Below are positions 1-12,689 of a stretch of 64,000 nt of DNA, in pieces (within the stretch, counting starts at the first letter, position 1; each line of letters begins with the position of its first letter). The position numbers and the translations under genes were made by a program. The stretch lies in contig VYZI01000130.1 in the NCBI GenBank assembly GCA_013397695.1, forward strand, positions 1,995,522-2,059,521, in the 5' to 3' direction. Below the pieces are notes generated by a model. That model saw only the letters and a list, made by a program, of their open reading frames with translations. It was not told the origin of the DNA and ran no database searches. The DNA is from Centropus unirufus. Its lineage: Eukaryota > Chordata > Aves > Cuculiformes > Centropidae.

Positions 1-369
1 CAGTTGGTTTTGTTTTTACATTTTCTACCGACAAAAAATGTGTTCTCTTGAGCCCTGACTGGATTTTTGGGATCTCCTTTCTGTGAGCCTCAGTCAGGAC
101 TTGAAAAGTTTGTCTTGGAATTTTTCTGTTTCACAAGAAACTTGATGTTAACATGCTGTTCACTCTTCACACTGATATTTTCTGACTGAGGGTAAGAAAA
201 TATCTATATTTGAACACACATTCACTCCATCCTGAGTGAAGTGATTGAGTTGAGCCTGTCTCACTGTGACTGGTTAGAACATGTTCTATAACCATGTCCT
301 TATCGTTCCCAAGCTACAGGGTTAGTCTTGTGGGGTTGTTTTTGTTTTTTTTTTGCATAGGACTTCATA

Positions 370-1445
370 GTGTAGGCTGTGGTCATCAAGTCCAGCACTC
401 CCACAGTGAGAGGGGCATCAGCACTCCCACAGTGAGAGGGGCATCTTCAACTGAATCAGGTTGATCAGAGCTCCATCCAACTTTACCTTGAATGTTTCCA
501 GGGATAGGGCATTTACCGCCTCGCTGGGCAACCTGAGACAGTGTTTGACCACACTCATTGTAAGCAACATGTTTTTTACATGTAGTCTAAATCTTTAAAA
601 CCATTAACCCTAGTTCTGTCGGGCCATGCTGAAAAGTCTGTCCTTGTCTTTCATGTAGGCTTCCTTTAAATACTGAAAGGTTGCAATAGGGTCTTCTTGT
701 AACCTTCTCTTCTCCAGGCTGACCAACCTCAACTGTCTCAGCCTTTCTTCACAGGGGAGTTGTTCCATCCCTCTGATGTTTTCATGGCACTCCGCTGGAT
801 CCACTCGAACAGGTCCATATCTGTGTTGTACCAAGGACTCTAAAGCTGAACACAGTGCTCTAGGTGGGGTCTCACCAGGGCAAATTAGTAGAGGCAGGCT
901 CACCTTCTTTGACCGGCTGGCCATGCTTCTTTTGATGAAGTGCAGGATGCGGTTGGTCTTCTGAGCTGTGCATGCACATTGTTGGCTCATGTCCAGCCTT
1001 TCATCCATCAGTGACCCCAAGTCCTTCTCTGCTAGGCTGCTCTCAATTGCCTCATCCATCGACCTGTAATGATGGTAGGAGTTGCTATGACCCAGGTTCA
1101 GGGCTTTGCACTTGGCCTTGTTGAGGCTCATGAGCGTCATGTGGTCCCACTTCTCCAGCTGGTCCAAGTCCCTCTGTATGGCATCCTGTCCTTCAGCTGT
1201 GTCAACCGCACCACACAGGTTAGTGTGTGCAAACTTGCTGAGGGTGCACGTGATCCCACTCTTTGTCATTGATGAAGGTATTAAAGAGTAGTGGTTCCAT
1301 TGCTGAGCTCTGAGCGATACCATGTGTCATTAGTCTCCATTGGGACATTCGGCCATTGACCACTACCCTCTGGATGTGACCATCAAACCAATTCTTCATC
1401 CACTGAATACACTGAACAGTCCGCTCATCAAATCCTGATCTTTTA
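370..1445 (-). mobile_element. CR1 LINE fragment, antisense, 5'-truncated and degenerate
   Basis: Read on the minus strand from about 1445 downwards, the sequence encodes the second half of a CR1 reverse transcriptase. The order is: a segment with WMKNWFDGHIQRVVVNGRMS (about 1440-1340), a decayed form of the PQGSVLGPLLFN block, then a 237-codon open frame (1323-610) with KFAHTNLCGAVDT, the NKAKCKALNLGHSN block, AAQKTNRIL-like and EERLRQLRL motifs. The catalytic FADD box reads FAHT, so both aspartates are gone, and a frame change lies just before it. The 3' untranslated part continues towards about 370 with a 26-bp internal duplication. The element is dead, and its 5' part is missing, as is usual for CR1. 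Confidence 0.9.
394..445. repeat. Perfect 26-bp tandem duplication (x2)
   Basis: Bases 394-419 and 420-445 are identical 26-mers, each beginning agcactcccac and ending gaggggcatc. The pair lies inside the 3' untranslated part of the antisense CR1 copy, so it is a local duplication after or during insertion rather than a satellite. Confidence 0.95.
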
Positions 1446-2765
1446 TAGTGGGAGAGGTGTGTCTGTATCTATTTTTGCTTCCATGTTTAACTCACATAAA
1501 ACTTTGAATACATTGGTCAATTTTCCCCACTTTTTTTCCTGAGAGGGAAGTCAAAATGTTCCTTGAAGGCATACATGCTGGTAGAGTATCCCTGGAAGGA
1601 AATTTCTAAGTGTGTTCTATCACATATTGTATATTAGAAAACTCAATTATTACGACACTGCTCTCCATTATTTTTACTGTTTATGAACTATTTGTTTGTG
1701 AGTAATATTTTATAGTATGCTGACAGTTGTACTTTTGTTTGCTGGGTCAGCTTCCATTGTCTTTAGAAAAGAAAAAAATCTTTCATTAAAAATAAAAGCT
1801 TCCTCATGCAAAGAAGAGCCTGTATGTCAGATCTAGACTTGAAATATGCCACTTTTGTTGGATTTCCCAGTGGTCCAGAAGTAACTCTGGTGGGGGCTTG
1901 GCACGCTTGAGCTTACTAAGTTTTAGGAGGCAGAGTAATGACAGGATGGTTGAACATCCTACTGTGCTTGACAGAATTTCCTTCCACTAAGTCTGGGTGG
2001 CAGATGTTGCTTACTGAAGGGACTTACTGAAATTTGTCTGCAGTATTCTCTGCGTCCTCTCCCTGATAATGAGGGATCATTTCCAGCATGGATCCTTCCT
2101 GCCTGGCTGCACGCCGCATCATCACGAGAGGGAGTGATTCTTCTCCTGCACCACGCAGAGGCCTGAGTTGGCTGGAGTTATGGAAAAGTTGTGTTCTAGG
2201 GTATTTTGCTTGATTTGACCATTTGAAAAAAAGAATCTGTTTCTCTTCATGAAATCTGAGGCAGAAGGGTAGAAGAAATTACCTACTGAAGGACCTTGCT
2301 ATGAAAGAAATCCAGTGTTTCCATGTGCATCGTGTACAAATAATGCAAATAAGATGTTTAAAGCTCCAGCATCAGTGTGTAGTGTACTTCCTCCTTCCTA
2401 AAAGCTGCTACTAGAAATACCTGAGCTGATATGGATTTGCTTTGATATTAAATATTTTGATCTGGTTGTCTCTGAAAATAATAATTTTTAAAAAATCTTA
2501 TTTCATATTCTAGTTAACACATGGACTTATTTCTATCCAATGGCAACTCCTATGGATCACTGAAGCTATATTAGAAAGAAAGTTACCCCATTATGTTCAA
2601 TATCTAGGTTATAGGGAACAGTAGAAGCGAAAATTCAGCAAGTTGTAGCTCTTGCTCCTATTTTCCTGCTGTGGGCTTGATGGAAGATTTTCATCATTAT
2701 CTGTTTGATAATTTCGATTTTTTAAAACAACCCTTGGTTATTCTTGATGGATTTAAAAAGTCCCA

Positions 2766-2794
2766 TAATAATAAATAAGTAAATAAATAAATAT
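2766..2794. repeat. AAAT/AAT microsatellite
   Basis: An imperfect run of ATA and AAAT units. It is followed by a loose ATAC/CATA-rich stretch up to about 2826. Confidence 0.8.
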
Positions 2795-5700
2795 GCAGCC
2801 ATACAGACATATATACATACATGCATTCCACCTTTAGATCTTTTATATCTGTAAACGCAACCTTATCTGAAGAGGCAGGAGCTCTTCACAACTGGCCTTA
2901 AGTGGCCAAACATTTCTGCTTGCAAATAGTGACTTGTGGCTATGAATTCAGAAAGTGTTTGCCAGAATGAACTATTTGGGCTGAAGAAGTCTTCATGGAG
3001 CACCTGTCTACTCAGGGGCCATATTAATGTCCATGCTGCAAGGTCTCTTACCTCTATCAGAGAAACCGTGGTGTCAAGGGGAAGTTTTTTGTCCTAAGGT
3101 TGTGGATTGCTGAATCTTCATTTCTCATGTGCAGATATTTGTTGTTTTGTCTTGCTTTTCTGAAGACTGATAGCAAATGTAAATGAAAAATTAATATTTA
3201 AAATCACCTTAGACTGTTCATTAAAATGTAACATTACTTTGGGAATCTTAGTCCACAAAAATTGCAGAAACACATTTCAGTCTTTTTTTCTGACATGAGC
3301 TGTCTTCATGTTCTCTGTTGCTATTTATTTCCCAGTTGTAAAACATTTTATTCTAAAAACAGTCTTGAAAACAAATAAACAAAATCTCTTAACAACCCCA
3401 AAGCTTCTCTTTTATATAACTCTGACTAATGGTACAGCATAGACAAATCCTTGATGCAGAATTGAAAATGTACTTTCTGCTGCCTCTTGAATGTATTGTT
3501 CGCTTCCTCCTTGTATATTATTAACAAGTGATTAAATCTGCGGAGCTGTTTATCTGTGCAAAATAAGTAATTTGTGGGTATCTCAGTTTTGAATTATTTA
3601 TTTCTCTCCTCTTTTGTCTTTTTCCTGCTAATGTTGTCTCATCAGGGCTGTGTTTTTCAGATGTTTCAGAAGCTTTCTTGTGAACCCATTTGACACCAAG
3701 TCTCATGTTCCTCTCCTGCACTCTTTGTTCTCCTCCTTTCTTTCTGCAGGAGATTTTCCTGCTCTTTCAATTCTGCTTCAGCTCCTGAAGCCAGCTGAAA
3801 AATTCCTACTGGGAATTCTCGACCCAGCTTAAAGCTCGCTGCAGCCTCTCTGCCGGAATCTGTTGTAGTACGGATTGGATCAGACAGACCAACATCATCT
3901 GAGATGTTAAAAGTAGTTAAAGGTGTCCTCATCAGTATAAGCAGATGCTTAAGGCAGATGCTGTGTAGGTGCATACTAGGAGATCCAGTTAGATGTCTTA
4001 ATTTTTCATTTGCTGTGGAGTAATCAGACCAAAAAGAATTTACTTGCAAGTGCTAGGAAATCCTGATCTCTACCTTTAAAGAATGTAGTGAAAAATTCAC
4101 TGTTCTATTATGAACTCCATTTTTTTCAGTTTTATACGTCAATCTCAACTTTGTTCCAAGAACCATGACTTTATAGGTGCATTAAGAAAAATTACTAAAA
4201 GCAAGGCTCTTTTGTATCTATGTACGTATCTTGGCCAGTTGAGACATTAGAGGCAAATACATCATCTGTGGACTTTAGAACCATAGCAATATCAGTTAAT
4301 CACAAAGTCCAGTAGATTTGCAGTGGGCAAAATCAGGATTTTGGACTTCGTATCTTAGGTGCCTGGAGAGATGCTGTTAATCATTCACAGGAGAATAGAG
4401 GCATGTGCTGTGCTGTTATGCTTGGGAATTTTTATGCTGGGAATTTTTATTCATAGGCTTCAGGCACAATTGTCACTTGGCAAAAGTAACTGAATTAGGC
4501 TAAGTCAGGTTTATCAGGCTGTATATGGGATTTCTTTAGAGGTAAATGAACTCACATTGGTCCTAAAGGTGAAGTGGCATTAGAGAATAGCAGGCACGCT
4601 TATTTGCTCTGCACAATGTTTATAAAGAATGTGTATTATAAAAATCTCATATGTAAGTTTTATGGCTGTATCAAGCTAAAAACTCTGTGTGTGTGCATAT
4701 ATATATATGAAAAAAAACTTTAAATGTTCTTTAAAAACCTTTGTAATAAGCTGTGTTACAGACACCTGGCTGAATCCTTATGAGAGCCCTATTTTCACAA
4801 CCCAAGCAGATATATTATGGTATTTTCCAGCCAAATTCATGATTCTAGGGCTAGAGAGGATCAAACAAAGTTTTCACATGTGTTTCTGCATACCAGCCTC
4901 ATAGCTATTGCTCTTTGGCTGATGCTGCTCCCTTGGTGTACAGATATAAACAGATACAGGATGAAGAATGCCAACCCCATAGACATGCAAACAGGTGAAA
5001 CCTTGATTGACATGACTTTATGATAACCATTCAAATATTGTTTGACTTGTTTTATTTGAAACCCCTTGACCCTGCCTGTTGGAGGAACCTGCGTGTTTCC
5101 TCTCAAGGCCTCATCATCAGCCACGGTGTCTGTGTCTGGAGTTTTCTCCCAAGTGTGAGAACATCACTGTGTTTTTTTTACATGCTCCATTTAAGTCGTC
5201 CTGACATCTGCATGGGCTGCTTTCCATTCATTAACACAAGGGAGTTGCATCGTCTTCCATGGTGGCTGGTCAGACGCCAAAGGCAGATTAAATTTCCTTG
5301 AGTGAAGAACTTGTCATTTGGGCTCTTCAGTCTGGAGCTGGGAGCTTTGGCAGCTCTGCGAGGAGGCAGTGAGAATCATTGCCACGAAAATGATTTTTGT
5401 GTGGTCCTGCTGTGCGCCCCTGGACTTTGAATTTGATTTATGGCTGCTCGGTTTTTAAAAATAAGTCTGCATTTGGTTTAGTTGCAAGAGATTATCATGT
5501 AAATACTGTGGCATGCATACATACTTAATTCTGAAATGGGGGATTATTTCTGAAATTAAACTCATGGTGTTTGCTGGATTGTTTTCCAGTTCCTCAAAGT
5601 TCTCTGTAAATACACTGTTGGCTCTGTATTTCCCTTCTTCTATTCATGTAGCTGCCTTTATTCTTTATGGTCCTGCTGAGGTCCCAGAGCAGACAGAAAG

Positions 5701-6632
5701 CAACTGCTAGAGAAGTGCATGAAGCACCACAAATGAATGCCAGCTACTGCTCCCTCAGATGGTCAGACTTCGGAGACGTGAGTGAAAACACTGGGAAGCG
5801 CCTTATAGGACAGCGCACAGAACCCAGAAGCTTGTTTCGAAACAAGGTGCAAGAAGCCTTGTTGCTATTTGGGAGGATTTAACTAGACATAAATTTCTTC
5901 TCGTTCACTTACAACTGCTCTTGGCGTTTACTGTACACTACTTAAATCCTTTCCAATTTACATTTCCCTTCCAGAACTGCTAAGAGTTCTTTTCCTTTTG
6001 TGTGCTGGTATCAATTTCATTTAATTAAGCTGTTTATATTTTTTACCTACCCGTTTGGAGGCAGGAGGCTTTTCCTGTATGATATGGTGTATATCCTTGT
6101 TCCTAACCCAAAACATTTTGCTGTTGGGATTTACACTGTACATTCCTCAGTAAGCCTGTGAATTATTTTTGCACAGTGTTGTCTCGTGCTAGTGCTCTCT
6201 TAAATAAAGTTCACATTTTGCATTAATATTTTCTGCTGCAGAGAAGTCAAAATGCTTGACTTTGTAAGTTGGTAAGCCAGAAAAGCTGTCATTGCTTGTG
6301 GGGATTAGCTCTGGTTTGCGACTTATTAAAGGAGCATTAGATGTTTGTTGTTTTGCATTCATAATTAAGCTGATCAAATTGCGCTGGTGGCATTCTGACT
6401 AGAAGTTTAAACTGTCTGAGTTTGACTAACTTCCTTTTAGAAGTGCAGCAGCTCAAATATTACTCTGTAATTCATTTTGAGACAAGTTTGGCTTTATCGT
6501 ACAGGAAGTAATTTGAAATCTGGATAAAAGTTATTCGTTATAAGTGATGCTCTGCGCCTGACATGTAGTTTGTGCAAATTGTTCTCTCTCCATTCCTAGA
6601 TGTCTTCAAAGCAGCCGCACTGGGTTCTAACT

Positions 6633-6659
6633 CATTTTACTGCAATGTGCAGTAAAATG
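6633..6659. repeat. Perfect inverted repeat, 12-bp arms, 3-nt loop
   Basis: The arm cattttactgca (6633-6644) and its exact reverse complement tgcagtaaaatg (6648-6659) are separated by atg. A second, overlapping inverted pair, caatgtgc (6643-6650) and gcacattg (6659-6666), uses part of the same bases. No T-rich tail or recognisable RNA family accompanies it. Confidence 0.9.
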
Positions 6660-9600
6660 CACATTGTCCATTTGACGTACTCTTGCCATGAAGGGCTTAG
6701 CCCTGTTTTGCACGTTCAGCTAATATGCAGTGTATTGTAGCTTTGTGTCCTGTTCTGTTATGCTCACCATTTGCAGCTATTGTTTTAACAACTTCTGAAA
6801 CAGCATAAACGCTGTTAAAGACAGGGCACAGATGAGAGCAGCTGCTGAAGATGTGCTGCTTGGTTCAGAGCTCTGCAACCTGAAGCCCGCTGGCGTGCAT
6901 GCATGATTCAGGTGCCCTGAGGTGTCCAAGGATCGAGGTGGTATTCAAATTGCTGGACCAGCCTTCCAGTGATGGGGGTTAACACTGCATTCGCTTACTG
7001 TTTCCATGGTTTGACACTTAGTCGCTGAGTGAAAGAACAGTTTTGGTTTGATGTACTGGGAAATCCTTAAAATGCATAGAGGAGCACTGCGTTGCCTCGG
7101 TGCTTTTGTGATGAACTGGGCAGTTCTTTTTCCATTAAATAAAATAGTAAATTGAACAATATTTCAATCACAGTACATAAGGCCATAATATTGTTGATCA
7201 CAGGCTGGTGTGCGTATTGAGCCCCAGTTATTTCCATCAGCTGAATGAAAAAAAATCTTTATCTGTTCAGGTTTTTTGTTTACTTTACTTAAAGTATTTT
7301 GACAGAGAGCAGCTAAAGTAAAAACATAGAAAAGATCTCAAGTTGCCTAGATGCAGGTTTCAGCTATATTGGGAAATAACATCCTCCACTGCTCACACCA
7401 GTGATAACATCATCCAATGTTGTAGATGCAAGCTTTCAAGAGCAGGGACCATTAATCTGCATTTACCTAAGTCAGTGCAAATCTGGAATAATTTCATTGA
7501 AGCTAGAAGCTCAAGCAAGAATAAATTTCTAGCTGCTTTCCACGTGGTGATTTCTCTGTAGAAGTCTTTCCTGTTAAAATCTCTGTTGATTTTCCTTACC
7601 ATTTGTACTAGCAGTTCTCATGCATACTTATTCAAGGTATTTTAAAGTAGCAGCAGTAGCTCTACCAGCTGACCTCTCGGGGTCCTTTTCACCATGAGTT
7701 TGTAAAGAGTAGGGGAAAGGTATTTTTTCCCATTTACAGAACTTCTCTTTTACCTGCCTGAAGTAGACATCCCATTCATCACAGGATAAAAATCCCCTTA
7801 TTCTCAAAAAATGCATTAAGAGTGCCTTGAACTTTGTATAGTATTTGATGCAACGCCTTACTGTTGGTGAGCAGTTTTTGCTTCACAGCTCTTCAGCTGA
7901 TAAGCAAATCCTGAGAATATTAGTCACATGTTAGGTTCAGTGGGCTGATGATGGCAAAGACCACCAAAGAGCTCAGGCAGCTGTTGCTATTTCTCTCCCT
8001 TTCCTTGTTTTGTATTATTAAAGGAGATGAGGATGCAAAGAAAAAAAAAAAGCTGGGTTTGAGATTACTATTGTGATTCCATGATCTCAAAAGGCTGAAT
8101 TGCATTGTATTCCTGAGCTAAGTATTGTGCCAAAACATCATGATCACTTGTGCTATAAAAGACACACTTTATTTTGCATTGCCGCTACTTTCATTTTCAA
8201 CCTTGCTGAAAGACAGGTTTTTTCTATGTGTCCAGCTGAGGGGTTTGATAGATCCTGTGTAGATTTGATTTCATTGCCTCTGGTCTAACCTATGTATTTT
8301 TGGTGTATGAAAATGGGATGCACTTGTACAAGCATGTGACTCTTGTGAATATGAAATTGTTTTTCTTGAGATCAGTTTGGAAAAATTTAATCGTGCATTC
8401 TGGAGTTTATATATGCAACAACTTTTACTGTTGTTGTTGCTTATTATTAGTTATTTCCCTTCTAACATCAGGCTGAAAAAGAGTTGTTTAGCAACATGCA
8501 ATAATTGATACTGTGAGTTTATTGAGGTGTTTTTCCAAATAAGTGTACTCCAGTAAAAATTTTTGTAGCTTAATATCAGTAAATTTATTAAGGTTTAAAA
8601 ACAATCAGAGACGCATAAGTAAAAAGTACATGTAGTTTTTTATTACATGCAATAAATGCAATTATTGTCTGTGCCAGGAGTGGCTTTGGGTGCCTGGGAC
8701 ACTGCTGCTCTGCGCTGAGCAGGCTGTGCTCAAGAAGCTCTGCAGTGAGATAATATCTGTTGAGACAGCAATGGCCTTACTGTGCGTTACCTGGAGAGAA
8801 AAAGAGTTGGAGTAAAAGAAGAAAAAATGAAAATGCCCACTTTAGAAAGGGAAGAAGTGGAATAAACCTGTTTTTTATCTCCACACGCCACTTGTGCAAG
8901 CACTAATTTGATTACAGCTCTGATTCTTCCTCTCTGTCACTGTCAATACTCGCCCAGCACAGCCTCTTATTAAAGTCAGACTGATTAAAGTTTAAACAAG
9001 ATTTTTAAAAAAATCAGTGAGAGTTCTGTAAAGCTTTTTTTCTCTCATACCCTTTCAGTAATACACTTGTTTTATTTTGAGATGTCTCTATCTGTAACAC
9101 TGAATTTCTTTTTATGCAATACGACTCTCGCCACCTTTCCCTGTTGTTAATATCGAAACTAAGACTTGCCCAATATGTGAATGAAGCAGATGGGACAGCA
9201 ATCCTAACCATGGTGGTAGGCGTTCCTGGTGTCTGAATGGTAATGAGAAAACAGTGGAACTATCCTGGAAATTTAATAAATAAATAGAAATTATATTTTT
9301 TATGTCTGTGTGGAATTTTCATACAGCCTTTGGGAATTAGGAAACTAAATCTCCTTTGTCTTTATGTGGATTTACTCTCCAACTTAGGTCCTTGACGTTG
9401 TCTCGGCTGATATCCAGAAAAGGAAGAAAAAAAAGGAGGAATTGAGATTAGAGTTTTGTTGGGAAATCCTGAAATCCCTACCAGATAAATACTTTTAACT
9501 AGGGGACAATATGTCAGTTTCTTTGCTCTTTCAGGGCAAGCCAGGTTTGTTCAGACACCAGCCTCTTCTGAGCAGTTCTTTCTGAAGTTAATGGGATAGA

Positions 9601-10231
9601 AAGAGGACAGAGGCTCTTGTGGTTCTTGAGCATGAAGGTTGAAAAGGAAAGACCTTCTCAAGAGGCATAGAAGAGACCAGAGAGAACAGGAAGTCACAAG
9701 CAAAAAAAAATCATTTAGTCCAATGAATTAAAAATTGACTTGCCCTCTTTTTTAGGGTCAATACAGACCTTTGTATTGCCAGGATTCTGCACACGTACCT
9801 TGAAGTTGTAACTCTGAGGTTTTCTGGAGGGCTGAAATCTGGGTCAAGTGATGTAGGCTGTGGTCTTCGTGATATTTTTTTAAGATTTGGGGGATTCTTT
9901 GCTCATTTTTCATGTGTCTGTATCTGGATGGAGTAGATAAGCAAGCTGGTTGACCTCTGGTGGAAAAGGAGATTTTCACTTGTGTAGGGCTTTAATTTTA
10001 GGTTCTGCAATTTCAAAGGAATTCTGTAAAATGCTTCTCCTGGGTACCACTGATGAAGGAGATGAAACCAGTTCAACGGTGTAGCCCCTGAAATGGGGAA
10101 ATAAAAATTGGAAAAGTAATAGAGAAAATAAATAAATTGCTGTATAATGCTGTTTAGTTTGCTTTGCAGCAGCTTGCTTGCTGTTAGAAGGTTCGTATTG
10201 ACTGTTCTTGCATGTTTTGCTCTTTTGGCAG

Positions 10232-10366
10232 GTAACCCTGGACTGGCAGGTTATTACAGGACCTTTATACAGGCCTTATATTGTGGATTAAACCAGCAGT
10301 ATCCCGTTTGGGTGGTGAGCCATGCTGGACATTGTAAGCCTCCTAGTGGAATGGAAATGATCGAAG
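10232..10366 (+). CDS. LDAH: LDAH internal exon: N-terminal alpha/beta-hydrolase strand with NPG and SHAGH motifs
   Basis: The exon codes for 45 residues of lipid droplet-associated hydrolase, an alpha/beta-hydrolase family protein (formerly DUF2305) found on lipid droplets and the ER. The protein is linked to neutral-lipid or sterol-ester turnover, although its in vivo substrate is debated. Visible motifs are NPGLAGYYRTF, the end of the first core strand and probable oxyanion region, and PVWVVSHAGH, a second core strand. The acceptor ends ttttggcag and the donor is gaag/gtacag. The exon is phase 1 at both ends, so the first Gly codon and the last codon are split. The first exon bases are GTAAC, so the acceptor CAG/GTAACC also looks like a donor. 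The open frame runs on past the donor into the intron, but that extension resembles nothing. Upstream exons with the start codon are outside the window. Confidence 0.96.
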
Positions 10367-12149
10367 GTACAGTACTGGAATATGGACATGCAAATGTTTG
10401 TACACCCCTGCTTTCACTAGCAGAACTTTTGCCCATTAAAACCAGCATGATGTGGGTTTTAAATATCTCTATTATATTTTAACAGAATAGTTGTAGAAGA
10501 GAAGTAACGGAAAAAAAGAGTATTTGAGATAAATGAGATTTGCCAGCTCATAAGAGAAAGAGTTTGCTGATTGCAGTCCTGAGAGACAGGGTGCAGAGGA
10601 GATGATCTAGAATGTGTTTATGTTGAGTAGATTAGGAAGTGTTTTGGTTTTTTTTCATGAAATGTGCTCTGCCCCACAGAGACACACAGCATTAATTGAA
10701 CGTTTCATTGCTGCAATTCAGCCCCTGGCAGTCACTCCACTGTGCAAAAAGATTGAAAATTTCTTTTACTCAGTGAATGCAATAAAAAAGTTATCCTTCA
10801 AGTTCAACTTCCTTAACCATCTCTTAAGCTTTCAAGAAAGCAGTTGTTTCTCTTGAACAGATGCTACCTACAAACAGGTTCTTCTATAATGTCAAAACCC
10901 TTCCTTATTTTCTCTCATAGTTGGCCATGACAAATATATTATGATTGTATTCCAAGTCTTTTTGAGATGCAGATATTTGCACATCATTTGGTTAATTTCT
11001 ACCTTATAAAGACATATTCATACAAAAAGAAAAATGTATACAAATAGAACATAAATAAGAGAAGGCAAATTTTTCTTAAAAGTGAAAATACTAGGCAGGT
11101 ATAACCTCAGTTTATTTATTTTAAGTTCTGGAGCTTCTTTTAATGTGTTACTACATTTAAGGCTTGTCATCACACTTATTTTGTGATTTCTGATAATATA
11201 TCCTCCTACCAAGTAACTTATTAGATGTTGTGAGTGTTTATTCCAAATGCAAGTTATTGTTTCCTATATGACTATGTTAGAAGAATGCTATAGCTCAGGG
11301 CCCCTTGCTGTCAAAACAGACACTACTGCCTGAACTCTGCTCGCTGTAACTGTTTTCCTAGGGGTTAGATGGGTGGTCTTTTGACTTGGTTGCAAGACTA
11401 AAGGCAGGTCATGTTTTTGTGGTGCATAGCCATCACTGTATGTTCATTTTAATAGCAGTGAAATCAGATGAAAATAAATTGTTGTGTGTCACAAATAAAT
11501 AATGTGTTGGATTTCTCTTTTAACCATAAGATTTCCCTTGAATGGGAAATCAGTTTAAAGAAAGCATAAAAAATACATCAGTTCTTTTTAAAGATATTGA
11601 ATTGTTAAACAGTGTTATTCTTGAGTACTTTGTAAACTTATTGATTTATTTTTTTAAAAAAAGGTAAAACTGTGAAAAAAGGTAAGATAAAAACATTCCA
11701 TATTTTTTTACCCTAAAATTATTCTGTCAAAATGCCAACATAGCTGGGAGTGGGCATTACTTTACATTATGAATATGGAATTTATTTGATATATTGCTTC
11801 TTAGCTGTTGTTCCAATTCATCTGAAGCAAGTTTGCTTTTCCAGCCCGCCAACTTCTAATGAAGCAGAATTGATTGAGTAATATTCTACCTCTAGCTTAA
11901 GTGATATAAATCTATGAAAAAAATCTAACTGAAGTCATTTGAGGCAAACTAATTCAGCAGGTTAATAACCTTGTTGACTGATAGATAGTTGTCGACTAAA
12001 TGACAGATATAAGTGTGGGCGTGATTAACAGTTGTGAGCCGTAAGTTCCTACCACCATGCTATGCTGTGCTGGCAGGGAAAAAAACTAAAATAGCCTGGC
12101 CAGGACAAGGAGCGTGGTGTGCTATAATAAGAGGGTTTTGAGTTATTTA

Positions 12150-12230
12150 GGCCAATGACTCCCAAACTGTGGTCTGTGGGCCACTGGTGGTTCCCAGGAC
12201 ACTTGCTTGTGGTCCAAGAAGAGCTGACTA
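12150..12230. mobile_element. Possible hAT (Charlie-like) DNA-transposon end
   Basis: The stretch around CCCAAACTGTGGTCTGTGGG, followed by CCACTGGTGG, resembles the terminal region of Charlie-type hAT elements, which commonly carry a CCCAAACT...GTGGTCCG...CCACTGGTGG pattern. I could not find a matching inverted end nearby or a transposase-like frame, so it would be a small non-autonomous relic at most. This is a resemblance judged by eye. Confidence 0.35.
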
Positions 12231-12689
12231 ATCATATGGAGTTGGCTCTCTCACCAGTTTCCACTTGCTAAGTGAAATTAGTGGTAGCTAAGAATACTTT
12301 TCCAATAACACTTCTTTTGTGTAAACCATTTGCTGCGGTGGCCTTAAGAGATGTTGTGCCACCATAAACGTGTGGTGATGGCAGGGAGAGGGATTGTGGT
12401 CTGTGCTGCTACTAACAGCAGAGGAGGAGATCTGGAAAGTCAGGTGTTCCAAGAACCGAACTCCTAAAAATAGAGACTCAGCTAACACCCTTTGTCCTTG
12501 TGCGTAACCCCAAAAGAGAGAAGTTACACGAAGGCACAAGGAGTCAATATGCATTTGTTAATTTTAACTAGCTTGTGACTCTCATTTTAATTAGTATGGA
12601 TGTTTGTAATGATTGCTGATGTTGGAGGATACCTGTGCTGCTGAATCAGGTGAATCTGAGCTTCTGGCAAATCTGTTCAGCCAGTGCAG

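Larger units (their letters stand above)
1..10231 (+). other. LDAH: LDAH intron, 3' part (upstream exon outside window)
   Basis: This stretch precedes the first recognisable LDAH exon. The exon at 10232 begins in phase 1, so the preceding coding exon must end with one base of a Gly codon (CCN-G then a GT donor). I looked for such an end followed by a donor and found none here, so I infer the stretch is intronic. Its content is one antisense CR1 (about 370-1445), an AAAT-type microsatellite near 2766-2794, a perfect short hairpin at 6633-6659 and an A-rich run near 8037-8051. The other open frames are short, overlap on both strands and resemble no family I know. A non-coding first exon cannot be excluded. 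Confidence 0.7.

Noticed and set aside
776..1291. Three + strand open frames over the first CR1
   Set aside because: They are opposite-strand shadows of the antisense CR1 reverse-transcriptase frame.
3666..4049. 127-codon minus-strand frame with a charged C-terminal part
   Set aside because: The charged part is the complement of a pyrimidine-rich stretch (about 3710-3780), which creates Lys/Glu-rich translations by composition.
10147..10482. 111-codon frame starting upstream of the LDAH exon
   Set aside because: Only the part between the acceptor at 10231 and the donor at 10367 resembles LDAH. The ends are intronic read-through.
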